A stretch of 64,000 nt of DNA from Enterococcus gilvus ATCC BAA-350 (GCF_000407545.1 NZ_ASWH01000002.1:248001-312000), one strand, 5' to 3'; positions 33,732 through 43,156 are shown, numbered from the stretch's first letter. Notes: a model not told the origin generated them from the letters alone. Program-made: numbers and translations.

Positions 33732-34163
33732 CTAGGCCTGCCAAGACATCAACACTTCGGATTCGTTGGTTTCTGGATCAAGTCGTTCCTCTTGGCTATC
33801 AAAATGATTTTTCTGATAAAAGCGCAATGCCGCGGCATTCTTTTTATAGACGGCTAAGGTCAACTGCTGGTGATCGGACTTCACTGTATTCAATAGTTGG
33901 GTGCCGATGCCCAGCGAACGATAGGCGCTTAAAACAAAGATGCCGGCGATGTAGTCGTCCATCATTCCGAGGAAGCCGACGATGGTGTCTTCGTGGTAAT
34001 AGGCATAGATCGATGCTTGGGAGAAGGCCTCTTTCACGGCGGCCTGATTGCTCAGCCAATAGTCTTCACTGATGAAAGCATGGGCATCGATGTTGCTTTT
34101 CAGCCATATGTCGGAGAGTGTCGTTAATTCATTTTCTGTGAGGTTGTTCAATTGTTTGATCAT
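33732..34163 (-). CDS. GNAT family N-acetyltransferase
   Basis: 143 residues. The acetyl-CoA loop is AGIFVLSAYRSLGIGTQLLN, followed by LTLAVYKKNAAALRFYQKNHF, the standard C-terminal GNAT strand and helix. It resembles small single-domain acetyltransferases of the YjaB/PhnO kind. ATG 34163 has AAGGA 7 bases upstream; an earlier ATG at 34190 has none. Substrate unknown. Confidence 0.75.
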   Translation of the reverse strand: MIKQLNNLTENELTTLSDIWLKSNIDAHAFISEDYWLSNQAAVKEAFSQASIYAYYHEDTIVGFLGMMDDYIAGIFVLSAYRSLGIGTQLLNTVKSDHQQLTLAVYKKNAAALRFYQKNHFDSQEERLDPETNESEVLMSWQA

Positions 34164-34248
34164 TCTTTTTTCCTTTTCTAAAAATGTCATTTATTCTTCG
34201 TCTTGGATTTTTAGGGAATCTGACTGCATTTTCTGTTCAAAAAGTCGG

Positions 34249-34428
34249 TCACTCTTTTGATTTGAAAAGCGGCTCTTGAGAGGACGTGTAGTAGTCGCTA
34301 TTCAGCGTCTCTTCTTTTTTCTTTCCCAGCACTGAAACCAGCATCGGGCTAAAGCCCAAGAGTCCCAGTAAGAGGGCGACGGGGATGTAGAAGCGTTTCT
34401 GTTCAAATAGCTGGGTCTTTTTTTTCAT
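34249..34428 (-). CDS. Hypothetical small membrane protein, 59 aa
   Basis: One membrane segment (YIPVALLLGLLGFSPMLVSVLG) between a basic N-terminus and a polar C-terminus. GGAGG lies 7 bases before ATG 34428. It is 85 bases upstream of the acetyltransferase in the same direction. No family is recognised. Confidence 0.55.
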   Translation of the reverse strand: MKKKTQLFEQKRFYIPVALLLGLLGFSPMLVSVLGKKKEETLNSDYYTSSQEPLFKSKE

Positions 34429-34521
34429 CGTCAAGCCTCCATTCGATACCTAAGTTCTGTCTTTAAGTTTATCAGAATCCAGCAGGCAAAAAAAGAAGCG
34501 GGGGAGTGTTTTCTCGATGGA

Positions 34522-34560
34522 ATAAAAAACGCCTTCCCCGCAAAAGAGGAAAGGCGTTCA
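34522..34560 (-). terminator. galMK terminator
   Basis: AACGCCTT and AAGGCGTT arms with partial inner pairing; on the minus strand a run of T follows. Confidence 0.8.
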
Positions 34561-34570
34561 TAGAAGACGG

Positions 34571-35740
34571 TTAATCGAGTTTCGTGGTTCCGCTGCCGAT
34601 GTGGGCGACGTAAAAATCAGGCGCATAGCCGACCGTGTTCATATACGTGTCATAAACATTGTTTTTAAACGCGGGAATCGTGTCTTCTTTGACTAGCGCG
34701 ATGGCGCAGCCGCCGAAACCAGCGCCTGTCATCCGTGCCCCCAAAACACCGGCTTGTGCCTGGGCCGCGTCAACAAGTGTGTCCAATTCGATCCCCGTCA
34801 CTTCATACTCATGACGCAGCGAATCGTGAGACGCATTCAAAAGCTGACCGAAAGCTTCCAGATTGCCATTCTCTAATTCTGCTTTGGCCTTCAAGGTCCG
34901 TTGGTTCTCGGTCACCGCATGACGGGCACGGTGGATCAAGGTGTCATCACCGATCAGCTCCGTGTTTGCTTCAAAGGTTTCTTCATCCAAATCACCCAAG
35001 GCGTGAATGTCTAGCTTCGTTTGCAGGCGGGCAAGGGCCTCTTCGCATTCACTGCGGCGCTCATTGTACTTGGAATCCGCTAATTCACGGCGTTTATTGG
35101 TGTTCATGATCACGATGGCATAGCCGTCGAGTTTTACGGGGACCATTTCATAAGCCAAAGTATTGGTATCTAGCAGGATCGCTTGGTCCACATCGCCAAA
35201 GCCGATGGCAAATTGATCCATGATCCCAGAATTGACGCCGATAAACTCATTTTCTACTTTTTTACCGGTTTGGACCAGCTCAAGACGGTCCGTATCCAGT
35301 TCAAACAAATCCTCTAAAACAACACCCACTAATAACTCCAAAGAGGCGCTGCTGGAAAGACCAGCACCGTTGGGGATCGTGCCTTCAACGAGTAATTCAA
35401 AACCGTGATCGATGGTGTGTCCGGCTTCCTGCATTTTCAGGATCATGCCTTTCACATAGTTTGCCCAATTGTCCTTTTTATCGTAGGCCAACTGATCGAT
35501 GGCAAAGGAGATCACTCCGACATCTTCAAAGTTGGTGGAGTAGACCAGCACCTTTTTGTCGTCACGAGGCGCGGCGGCACCATACGTTCCGTAGGTGATC
35601 GAAGCGGGGAAGACATGACCGCCATTGTAGTCGGTATGTTCCCCGATCAAGTTGATTCGACCGGGTGAGAAATAGTGTGTGGTTTTCTTTGGTCCAAAAA
35701 TTTCAGCAAATGTTGTCGTTAGCTCGCGAGTGCTGGCCAT
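34571..35740 (-). CDS. galK: Galactokinase
   Basis: 389 residues, a GHMP kinase. The galactose signature SPGRINLIGEHTDYNGGHVFP, the phosphate loop PNGAGLSSSASLELL, and the third motif MTGAGFGGCAIALV are all present. It phosphorylates galactose at C1, the first Leloir step. The start lies 1 base past the galM stop, so the two are coupled. The other Leloir genes galE and galT are not in this window. Confidence 0.95.
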   Translation of the reverse strand: MASTRELTTTFAEIFGPKKTTHYFSPGRINLIGEHTDYNGGHVFPASITYGTYGAAAPRDDKKVLVYSTNFEDVGVISFAIDQLAYDKKDNWANYVKGMILKMQEAGHTIDHGFELLVEGTIPNGAGLSSSASLELLVGVVLEDLFELDTDRLELVQTGKKVENEFIGVNSGIMDQFAIGFGDVDQAILLDTNTLAYEMVPVKLDGYAIVIMNTNKRRELADSKYNERRSECEEALARLQTKLDIHALGDLDEETFEANTELIGDDTLIHRARHAVTENQRTLKAKAELENGNLEAFGQLLNASHDSLRHEYEVTGIELDTLVDAAQAQAGVLGARMTGAGFGGCAIALVKEDTIPAFKNNVYDTYMNTVGYAPDFYVAHIGSGTTKLD

Positions 35741-35741
35741 A

Positions 35742-36773
35742 TTAATTTCCTTCTTTCATGAGTAGTTTGTATTCAGTCGTCGTTTCAAATGTTTGATTAG
35801 CGGGCAGGGTGATCGAACCGAATGCTGGAAATTGTTCGGCACCGGGAGCAATCTGAGTTTCAAAAGTGATCCCGCCATGATCCGCGAGTTTTTTTCCGTG
35901 CAGCTCTGGCCCGTCATTGCCGAAGTTCGCAGTGAAGATCACCACGCTGGAGGCATCCGTTGAGACGGTCAGCTCGATCGTGCCGTCAGGACTGGTCAAT
36001 CGCGCGGCTGGTTTTTCCAAAAGGCTGTCCTTTAAGAAGAAGGGATGATCAAGCCCGTTGTATTGCTTCGTCTGTTCAAAGCTGCTGGTGAACACATCCG
36101 CTAGCGGCCGTGGGTGCTGGAAGTCCAGCGGTGTTCCCGTGACAGGAGCTTTTTCGCCTGTTGGAAGTACATCCGGACGCAAAGAAGCAAAGTGGTCGCT
36201 GTTCAGCCAAAGCGTGTGTTCAGCGATCGACTGAGTGACGTCGCCGGTCAGATTAAAATAAACATGGTTGGTTGGATTAAACAGGGTCGTCTGATCGCTT
36301 TTTCCTTTAGTGGTCACCCGCCAGACGTTCTCTTTCGTCAATGTGTGGCGAACCTCTATGTCCAAGTTGCCGGGAAAACCGTGCTCGCCGTCAGGACTGC
36401 TGCTGGTGAAGACTACTGACGCTTCGTCATCCCCATTTTCCACTCGATAGGCCCATTTTTTCGTCTCAAAGCCCGGCTGTCCGCCGTGAAGAGAATGCCC
36501 CGTCTTTGGATCGATCGCGACCTGATAGTCCCTGTCTTCAATCGTAAAGCGGCCGTTTTCGATCCGTCCAGCGGTACGACCGATAGAAGCCCCGATAAAC
36601 GCATCCTTTTCTAAATATTCTTCGGCTGAATCAAAACCTAAGACCAATTCTTTATCCCAACCTAAACGAACGATCCGTGCCCCTAAGTCAGAGACAGATA
36701 AATGGAAACCGTCTTCATTTTCAAGGGTGATCAGTTGATAGCCTTTGCCAAAAGGCGTTTCTGTAATTTGCAT
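35742..36773 (-). CDS. galM: Aldose 1-epimerase (mutarotase)
   Basis: 343 residues. His-containing motifs HSLHGGQPGFETKKW and FNPTNHVYFNL, and a late Glu in GGITFETQIAPGAEQFP, are the substrate-binding and catalytic groups of the family. It interconverts alpha- and beta-galactose so that GalK can use it. It is first in galM-galK, with GAGG before the start. Confidence 0.92.
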   Translation of the reverse strand: MQITETPFGKGYQLITLENEDGFHLSVSDLGARIVRLGWDKELVLGFDSAEEYLEKDAFIGASIGRTAGRIENGRFTIEDRDYQVAIDPKTGHSLHGGQPGFETKKWAYRVENGDDEASVVFTSSSPDGEHGFPGNLDIEVRHTLTKENVWRVTTKGKSDQTTLFNPTNHVYFNLTGDVTQSIAEHTLWLNSDHFASLRPDVLPTGEKAPVTGTPLDFQHPRPLADVFTSSFEQTKQYNGLDHPFFLKDSLLEKPAARLTSPDGTIELTVSTDASSVVIFTANFGNDGPELHGKKLADHGGITFETQIAPGAEQFPAFGSITLPANQTFETTTEYKLLMKEGN

Positions 36774-36821
36774 TTAAAAAACCTCACTTTTTGTGTAGTA
36801 GAAATGTTTCGTGTCCCAATA

Positions 36822-36850
36822 AGTGTAGCGATTTCTCAAGAAAGTGACAA
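36822..36850 (-). promoter_or_regulatory. galM promoter
   Basis: Minus strand: -35 TTGTCA (36845-36850), 17-base spacer, -10 TACACT (36822-36827). Confidence 0.8.
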
Positions 36851-36885
36851 GGAATAGCTGCTTTTTACGTATCTTTAGTTTAACA

Positions 36886-36899
36886 AGAAATCGTTTTCT
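36886..36899 (-). promoter_or_regulatory. Candidate cre site (CcpA) upstream of galM
   Basis: Minus strand AGAAAACGATTTCT agrees with the cre consensus TGWAARCGYTWNCW at 12 of 14 positions. It lies about 36 bases upstream of the -35, so carbon catabolite control of galMK is likely. Confidence 0.6.
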
Positions 36900-37351
36900 C
36901 CATAACGTCTTTCTGTGACGACTATTTAACTTTTTGTTGCATGTCACCAAAGGGGAAAAGAGCATCTATAGCGCCAGTCTTAACGGAATGTTCATTTCTT
37001 TGAGAAGGCATTTATCTCATTATATAGAAGAGAAAATGACGATTTTTGAAGCGTGGCAGAATCTCGAAGGGCACATCTGTTTCTTTCTTTGACTATCTTC
37101 GGATGGAAATTATAATAATCGGGTCAATTGAGCATTATATTTGATTGTAATTAGTAGTCACTGTGATAAATAATTCATAAAGTTTTTATTGACTGTTTTT
37201 ATTGGGATTGATAAAGTATTTATTGTGTATTTCTTATTATTTTAAACTATTTTTACGTATATTTATAGTTATTTTATATATAATAATATTATTATATGTT
37301 AGTGGGAGAAAATAAAAGAAAGATTATGAAACAAATAAGGGGAATGTTGGG
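36900..37351. other. AT-rich intergenic region before the GT2 gene
   Basis: No gene is seen on either strand; a 63-codon minus-strand frame at 36774-36965 covers the galM promoter and is not credible. The last 150 bases are very AT-rich, with runs of TAT and ATTATT, and should hold the promoter of the GT2 gene, which has several possible -10 boxes but no clear choice. Confidence 0.5.
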
Positions 37352-39397
37352 ATGGACAAGAAAAAGAGAATTATTGTATTTTTAGCGATCATTAGTCAAA
37401 TAATTTATTTATTTTTCCGATTTAGGTACACGCTGCCGTTTCGTTGGGGCTTTCTCACCCTATTTTTAGCGTTGCTGCTGTTGCTGTCTGAGTTTTCATC
37501 GAATTTACAGGGGATCTATGAATTCATCACGATCGCTGGAAAGAAGGCGTTGAAAGAGGTTCCTCTTGAACCGGAGCAGTATCCCCATGTGGATATTTTG
37601 ATCACCACGCACAACGAAAGCCGCGAGCTGCTGTATAAAACGATCAATGCCTGCAAAAATTTGAGTTATCCTGATACGAAAAAGGTCCACGTGTACTTAT
37701 GCGACGATAGCTGCCGCGAGGAGATGAAGAATATCGCGGCGCTGTTTGACATTCACTATATCGGGATGCGAAAAGAAGACAACCCCGATAAAAAGGCGGG
37801 GAATGTGAACAATGCGTTGCAGCATTCGTCATCGCCTTTGGTGGCTTGTTTGGATTGCGATATGATCCCTAAAAGCGATTTTTTGCTGAAGGTCGTTCCG
37901 TATTTTTATGAAACTGAAAACAATACAGACGAAGAGATCGCGGCGTATTCCAAGGAATTAGCGGAAAACGGGTATCAGTATAAGATCGGCTATGTTCAAA
38001 CGCCGCAGGATTTCTATACGTTGGATCTTTTTCAATACAATTTGTTCGCGGACAACATTTTACCGAATGAGCAGGATTATTTTTTCAAGCACGTCAACGG
38101 TGCTCGTGTCCCGTTTAACTCGGCGATTTATTGCGGCTCAAATGCGATCTTCTCAAGAGACGCGCTGGAATCCACAGGCGGCTTGTCGACAGACAGCATC
38201 ACAGAGGACTTTTCTTCCAGTATCAAAATGCAAAAAGCCGGCTATCTGGGACGTGTGCTGTCAGAAAGTTATGTGTACGGCTTGTGTCCCTTTACGATCG
38301 AGGACTTGAAGGACCAACGGGTTCGCTGGAGCAGAGGCTTCGTGCAGGGAATCCGAAGCAATCGCCTGCTTTTCAGTAAATTGTCGCTTCTCTCAAAGTT
38401 TAGCTACCTTATTCTATACAATTATTGGCTGCTGCCTTATCGTAAACTGGCTTTTTTGTTTATTCCCATCATCAGTGTGCTGTTCAACTTTAGGATCGTG
38501 GACACAGATATTCTGCTCTTGCTGCTAGTTTGGCTGCCGGCCTACATGATCTACAATTGGGCCCTGTCTTGTGTTTCGGAAAAATCCTTGAATCGAACCT
38601 ACAGCAACCTTGTCGATACGATTTTGACACCCTATATCGCGTGGCCTTTATTTAAAGAATTAGTGGGCATCAGGGAAGAGCATTTTGTCGTGACCCCGAA
38701 AGATTTTTGGCGGATCAATGAAGCGCCGCCCAAGCGCTACGTGGTGTTCAACGTGGTGGGCTTGCTATTGACCGTCGTCTCGATCGTGGCAAGTATCCTC
38801 AATATCTATGCGATCCCGACGGCGTCACAAGTATTTATTTTGTTCTGGCTATGCCAAAACGCCGTGAGCTTTTTCTATGGGATCAGCTTCAACCGGCCGC
38901 GAAAGGGGATCGACAATGAATTTATCCGTTGGAATCTGGTGTTGCAGGGCATACTCACCTTTGGTCCTGAAGGGGAGGGGGCGATCGAGGTTGAGACGGT
39001 GTATTTAAATGAAGAACGCATCCACTTGAAGGCGGCTGAGGGCGTCGACTCGTTTCTCGATCATCATGGAAAACTCCAACTCTCAGACGAACGGTATACG
39101 ACCGAGTTGACGGTTCAGGTTCGGTCGTGTGGGGAGGACGGGATCGAGCTTTTCATTGAAGAACCGATCGATGAGGTGAATCCCGCCTACAATCAGTATT
39201 TGCACCTTCTGCATGATCGACCGACCACCTACACGACGACGATCGTCAATCAAAACTTTTGGATCGATAATTTTGATAAAAATTTCATCAACGCTTTTAA
39301 AGTCGGCGAATGGCGGGGCTGGAAAGAGAAGAAAAAAGAGCTGTCTGGGTTTCCGTTGCAACGAGACACCGAAAAGAAAGGAGCTGAATCGAAGTGA
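37352..39397 (+). CDS. Cellulose-synthase-like GT2 glycosyltransferase
   Basis: 681 residues, a processive membrane glycosyltransferase. Two N-terminal membrane segments are followed by the GT2 domain with HVDILITTHNE, LCDDS, ACLDCDM (DxD), ITEDFSS (TED) and QRVRWSRGF (QxxRW), then four or five membrane segments and a C-terminal domain of about 130 residues. That domain sits where BcsA carries PilZ and has a beta-rich look (RPRKG, later VYLNEERIHLKA), but the PilZ D/NxSxxG box is not clear. It should polymerise a sugar nucleotide into a glycan and export it. The 3' end overlaps the next gene by 4 bases. Confidence 0.75.
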   Translation: MDKKKRIIVFLAIISQIIYLFFRFRYTLPFRWGFLTLFLALLLLLSEFSSNLQGIYEFITIAGKKALKEVPLEPEQYPHVDILITTHNESRELLYKTINACKNLSYPDTKKVHVYLCDDSCREEMKNIAALFDIHYIGMRKEDNPDKKAGNVNNALQHSSSPLVACLDCDMIPKSDFLLKVVPYFYETENNTDEEIAAYSKELAENGYQYKIGYVQTPQDFYTLDLFQYNLFADNILPNEQDYFFKHVNGARVPFNSAIYCGSNAIFSRDALESTGGLSTDSITEDFSSSIKMQKAGYLGRVLSESYVYGLCPFTIEDLKDQRVRWSRGFVQGIRSNRLLFSKLSLLSKFSYLILYNYWLLPYRKLAFLFIPIISVLFNFRIVDTDILLLLLVWLPAYMIYNWALSCVSEKSLNRTYSNLVDTILTPYIAWPLFKELVGIREEHFVVTPKDFWRINEAPPKRYVVFNVVGLLLTVVSIVASILNIYAIPTASQVFILFWLCQNAVSFFYGISFNRPRKGIDNEFIRWNLVLQGILTFGPEGEGAIEVETVYLNEERIHLKAAEGVDSFLDHHGKLQLSDERYTTELTVQVRSCGEDGIELFIEEPIDEVNPAYNQYLHLLHDRPTTYTTTIVNQNFWIDNFDKNFINAFKVGEWRGWKEKKKELSGFPLQRDTEKKGAESK

Positions 39398-40974
39398 CGA
39401 AGGGAGTGCCGACTTTTAAACGCAAGGATTTTCTAGTACTGGGGATCAGCTATCTTGCAGGCCTTATCGTTCATTACACCGTTTATACTCATCAGTTGAT
39501 GACCCCTGATGGGACGATGGCGGGTTTTTATCGGATGAGCGGGGAATGGGAGCTTCGTTTAGGCCGCTGGGGCTTGGTAGTTGCGGATGCGCTGCAAGGC
39601 GGGCTGAATAACGCCGCATTTTCTGCGATGCTGATTCTGCTGTTTATCAGCTTGAGTGGTGTTCTTTTGATGAAGCTGTTCGCCATAAATCAGCCTTTGT
39701 TAGGTGTCTTGCTTTGCTTGACGCTGACGTGTTCTCCCATGACGGCGATGATTTTGATGTACCCGTATTGTGCCGTTCCTTATAGTCTGTCGATTCTCTT
39801 CGCTATTTTAGCAGCGGTCCTCGCCTTTTTGTCTGCGCCAAAAAATCTGTGGGCGATTGGTGCAGGGCTGCTGCTGCTGACAGTGTCGATCAGTTTCTAT
39901 CAAAGCAATCTCGGGGCATTTTTAATCGCAGGCGGCGGCTATGTGGTGCTGTATCTGCTTGATCCGACCCACACTTTTACAGACGTACTAGCGGGTGTCA
40001 AAAAATTCGTTGGGATCAGTGCCGCGGGAGTGGTGGTATACGCGATCATCCTGAAGCTTTCTTTACTCAGCGCTGAGTTGACGATGGCGGCGTATAAGAA
40101 TGCGGATCAGCTCTCACCAATCACCAGTCTGAGAGCCATGAACAGCACGATCTTGGCGACCTATCGCACGTGCTATCAATTCTTTTTTGGCGATGAAATT
40201 GTGAGAAATGCCTTTGGAGAGCGCTATTTCTATTTCGGCTTAGGGCTGTTTTCTCTCCTGATTTTTGCCTTTCTCGCCATCCAAATAAAACGCTCGCCGG
40301 CGATTTTCTTTCTGGCGACGGGTCTTTTAGCTATTTTTCCAATTTTCGCAAATGTGATCCAGCTGGCGATTCCGGGGACCTTTGTTTATTTATTGATGGC
40401 TTCGGGGATGACAGTAATCGTTCCATTTCTGATCGGGCTGTTCTGTTTATGGCACCGCTCAGTTGGTTTTTCAGGTAAGAAGAAGCGAAGGCTGACCGCT
40501 CTATTTGTCAGTATACTCGTGGGATTGGTGTGGACGTACAGTTTGACGAATCAAAACGATGCATTGGTGATGTTGAGCGATCAGCGGCAAAGCACGCAAT
40601 TAGCTAATCGCATTTGGGCCCAATTGGAGCAACGTGCTGATTATCGAAAGGACGAGACCACTCTTTTGATCGCGGGGACGCCACATAAGGGGAATTACCC
40701 GACGCCGTACCCTGAGCTCATGAAAAAAGCGAACGAGGGGGCGAAATTCGGCACTGTCTGGGAAACTTACGAGGGCAATATCGAGGCGTGGTACAATTTC
40801 TTTCAGCTGCATTTAGGGGTAACCTATAAACGCTGTTCTGTCGAAAAGTTTGAAAAAATCGCGAAGACAAAAGCCTACCAGGAGATGCCCTTGTATCCAG
40901 AAAAAGAGTCGATCCAGAAGATCGAGGGCGTATGCGTCGTGAAATTATCGAATATCTCAGAGGAGGATCAGTAG
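39394..40974 (+). CDS. GtrII-like membrane glucosyltransferase
   Basis: 526 residues with about ten membrane segments and a soluble C-terminal 120 residues. The start (LVLGISYLAGLIVHYTVYTHQL, then GEWELRLGRWGLVVADALQGG) resembles the GtrII/glucosyltransferase-domain family, whose members add glucose from a lipid carrier to surface polysaccharide. It begins with GTG overlapping the stop of the GT2 gene (GTGA). Together they may make and decorate one surface glycan. A terminator closes the two-gene operon. Confidence 0.65.
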   Translation: MTKGVPTFKRKDFLVLGISYLAGLIVHYTVYTHQLMTPDGTMAGFYRMSGEWELRLGRWGLVVADALQGGLNNAAFSAMLILLFISLSGVLLMKLFAINQPLLGVLLCLTLTCSPMTAMILMYPYCAVPYSLSILFAILAAVLAFLSAPKNLWAIGAGLLLLTVSISFYQSNLGAFLIAGGGYVVLYLLDPTHTFTDVLAGVKKFVGISAAGVVVYAIILKLSLLSAELTMAAYKNADQLSPITSLRAMNSTILATYRTCYQFFFGDEIVRNAFGERYFYFGLGLFSLLIFAFLAIQIKRSPAIFFLATGLLAIFPIFANVIQLAIPGTFVYLLMASGMTVIVPFLIGLFCLWHRSVGFSGKKKRRLTALFVSILVGLVWTYSLTNQNDALVMLSDQRQSTQLANRIWAQLEQRADYRKDETTLLIAGTPHKGNYPTPYPELMKKANEGAKFGTVWETYEGNIEAWYNFFQLHLGVTYKRCSVEKFEKIAKTKAYQEMPLYPEKESIQKIEGVCVVKLSNISEEDQ

Positions 40975-40977
40975 CAG

Positions 40978-41014
40978 AAACCGCCAGCAGTTCTCACTGT
41001 TGGCGGTTTTTTTG
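40978..41014 (+). terminator. Terminator of the GT2-GtrII operon
   Basis: AAACCGCCA and TGGCGGTTT with an inner CAGT/ACTG pair, then seven T. Confidence 0.9.
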
Positions 41015-41059
41015 TGGGATATAGTATTATTAAATTTAGAGAATTCAAAACGAGACGGA

Positions 41060-41263
41060 TCATTTTTTTCGGAGAATCCCCCATAATTCTTTTAAGGCCC
41101 AAAAGATGAAGACCGGGACGATCACTGTGAGCAGCAGGGTGAAAATACTGCGATAGGAGAATGCATAGTCGATGTATGGATTGATTTTTTGCAACAGCAG
41201 CGTGCTAGGGACGATCAGACAAATCAGCAATGTTTGGATGAGCTGTTTCAAACTCTTTTTCAC
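41060..41263 (-). CDS. Hypothetical small membrane protein, 67 aa
   Basis: Two membrane segments (LIQTLLICLIVPSTLLL and IFTLLLTVIVPVFIFWALK) and a basic tail. GTG 41263 has AAGGA 8 bases upstream; the longer frame to 41287 lacks a site. It is convergent with the glycosyltransferase operon. Not recognised. Confidence 0.5.
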   Translation of the reverse strand: MKKSLKQLIQTLLICLIVPSTLLLQKINPYIDYAFSYRSIFTLLLTVIVPVFIFWALKELWGILRKK

Positions 41264-41420
41264 AAGACCATTCCTTTCCATACGCAAGAGAATGCTTTAT
41301 TTTTAGGGTAGCATGAAGGGCAGGAGTATTGGGAGAATCCCCAATAGTTTCGGTTTTCGGTAAAAAAAAGGGCACTTGTTCGTGTATAATTTAAAGAAAC
41401 GATTCGTTGGGAGGAAAAAG

Positions 41421-42326
41421 ATGGAGCAAACCATTTTTTTGAAAAAGGAGCAGCATCAAGTAACCACTGATCTTCATTTTGACTTTTGCGGGATCTCCAA
41501 AACGCTGCCTTTCCATTCGTTTGGTCCAGCGATCCGCCAAAATTATATTTTGCATGTCGTGATGGAGGGCAGGGGGACCTATCAGGTCAAGAATCAGCAG
41601 TATCACTTAAAAAAAGGCGATTTGTTTTTGATTCGTCCGGGGGATTCTACGTTTTATTTGGCTGACGGAGAGGAGCCGTGGATGTATGGCTGGCTTTCCT
41701 TTAGCGGTGAGGCGGCGGAGACGATCTTGCAGCACACCCATTTTCGAGACGCCCACTATACGATGGTCTCCTCCAATATCCAGAATTACATCGATACGAT
41801 CTTGGCCTGTCTTTCTTTTTCAGAGGAGACGATGGAAAATGAGCTGCGTTTGAACGCGTTGACCCATCAGTTTTTAGCGGATCTGATCGCGGATGGTGGG
41901 AAGAGCCATTTAGGCGAGACCAAAAAATATTCTCCGTTGGCTGTTGAGACGGTCGCCTACATCGAAGCGCATTATTCAGAGCAGTTGACCGTAGAAGCGA
42001 TCGCGCGTCAGCTATCCGTGAACCGCAGTCATTTGTCGCGGGTCTTTCGCAATCACATGGACAGCAGCATCAAAGACTACATTCTAGGTGTCCGAATCAA
42101 TCGCGCCGCCTTTTTACTTTCAATGACCGAAGAGACCGTGGAAACGATCGCGGGGCAGGTTGGGTTCAACAGTCTTGTGGTATTTAGCCGGATGTTCAAA
42201 AAGATGACTGGAGAGACGGCGACCGCCTATCGCAAGCGTATGAAAAGAGAAGAAAGCCAGACGATTTCTTTGGATGGGTGGAAGCAGCAATTGGAAAAAC
42301 AAGACGTCGTTCGCCGCGCGACATAA
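41421..42326 (+). CDS. AraC family transcriptional regulator
   Basis: 301 residues. The N-terminal cupin (LHVVMEGRGTYQVKNQQYHLKKGDLFLIRPGDSTFY) probably binds a sugar, and the C-terminal AraC double helix-turn-helix (LTVEAIARQLSVNRSHLSRVFRNHM, VETIAGQVGFNSLVVFSRMFKKMTG) binds DNA. It resembles the MsmR/RafR group that controls sugar use. No sugar transport operon adjoins it; the next gene is deoC, so its targets are unknown. ATG 41421 follows GGGAGG. Confidence 0.85.
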   Translation: MEQTIFLKKEQHQVTTDLHFDFCGISKTLPFHSFGPAIRQNYILHVVMEGRGTYQVKNQQYHLKKGDLFLIRPGDSTFYLADGEEPWMYGWLSFSGEAAETILQHTHFRDAHYTMVSSNIQNYIDTILACLSFSEETMENELRLNALTHQFLADLIADGGKSHLGETKKYSPLAVETVAYIEAHYSEQLTVEAIARQLSVNRSHLSRVFRNHMDSSIKDYILGVRINRAAFLLSMTEETVETIAGQVGFNSLVVFSRMFKKMTGETATAYRKRMKREESQTISLDGWKQQLEKQDVVRRAT

Positions 42327-42450
42327 CGAAGATAGCGTTTACAACGAGCGTCGGTTACCCTATACTTGAATAATAAGGAATAGGGTTATTTTCTTTGCCC
42401 TAAATCGACTTGTTCTGTTAGAAAATAATCTAAAAAACAGGAGGGTACCA

Positions 42451-43155
42451 ATGATGAAAAAAGCGAGTGAGCTGTCCGTGAAAGAATTAGGCGCCTACAT
42501 TGATCAATCCGTGTTGAAGCCGGATTTTACAGAAGCAGAGATTCGTCAATACATTCAAGAAGGGATCGACTATCATTGCGCTACGGTGTGTGTGAATCCA
42601 TCTTCGCTGGACATCGCCGCCGAGATGACGGCTGGAACGGACACGAAGATCTGTGTGGTCTGCGATTTTCCCTTTGGAACCAGCACGACGGCCTCCAAAG
42701 TGCTGCAGGCAGAGACGTATTGCCAGCGTGAAGACATTTACGAGCTGGACATCGTGGCGAATTTCGGTTGGCTTCGCAGTGGGAAATACGAAGAAGTCAC
42801 TAGAGAGCTGCGGGTGATTACGGAAGCGTGCCATGCCCACGGCACCGCAGTGAAAGTCATTCTTGAGACAGACACCTTGAATGAGGAACAGATACGGCAG
42901 GGGTGTGAGTGTGCGATCGCGGCAGAAGCAGACTTTGTCAAAACCAGTACGGGCTTTATCACTGGCTATGAAGGCAAAGGAGCCACAAATGAGGTGATCC
43001 GGCTGATGATGGATCAATGCGACGGTCGAATCAAGATCAAAGGCAGCGGCGGTATCCGAACAAGAGAGCATTTCTTGGAATTGATCGACATGGGGATCGA
43101 TCGGATGGGCATCGGCTTTAAATCAACGCCAGTCGTTCTAGGAATAGAGAAGTAA
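42451..43155 (+). CDS. deoC: Deoxyribose-phosphate aldolase
   Basis: 234 residues, a class I aldolase barrel. The Schiff-base Lys lies in FVKTSTGF, the second Lys in IKIKGSGGIRT, and Asp in YELDIVANFG. It cleaves 2-deoxyribose 5-phosphate to glyceraldehyde 3-phosphate and acetaldehyde. It is not next to the usual deo genes (nupC, pdp, cdd, deoB). GGAGGG precedes the double ATG at 42451/42454. The next gene follows by 1 base. Confidence 0.9.
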   Translation: MMKKASELSVKELGAYIDQSVLKPDFTEAEIRQYIQEGIDYHCATVCVNPSSLDIAAEMTAGTDTKICVVCDFPFGTSTTASKVLQAETYCQREDIYELDIVANFGWLRSGKYEEVTRELRVITEACHAHGTAVKVILETDTLNEEQIRQGCECAIAAEADFVKTSTGFITGYEGKGATNEVIRLMMDQCDGRIKIKGSGGIRTREHFLELIDMGIDRMGIGFKSTPVVLGIEK

Positions 43156-43156
43156 T

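Noticed and set aside
36774..36965. 63-codon minus-strand frame over the galM promoter
   Set aside because: It covers the -35, -10 and cre elements and has no ribosome site.
42487..43071. 194-codon minus-strand frame opposite deoC
   Set aside because: Fully antisense to an unmistakable aldolase gene.
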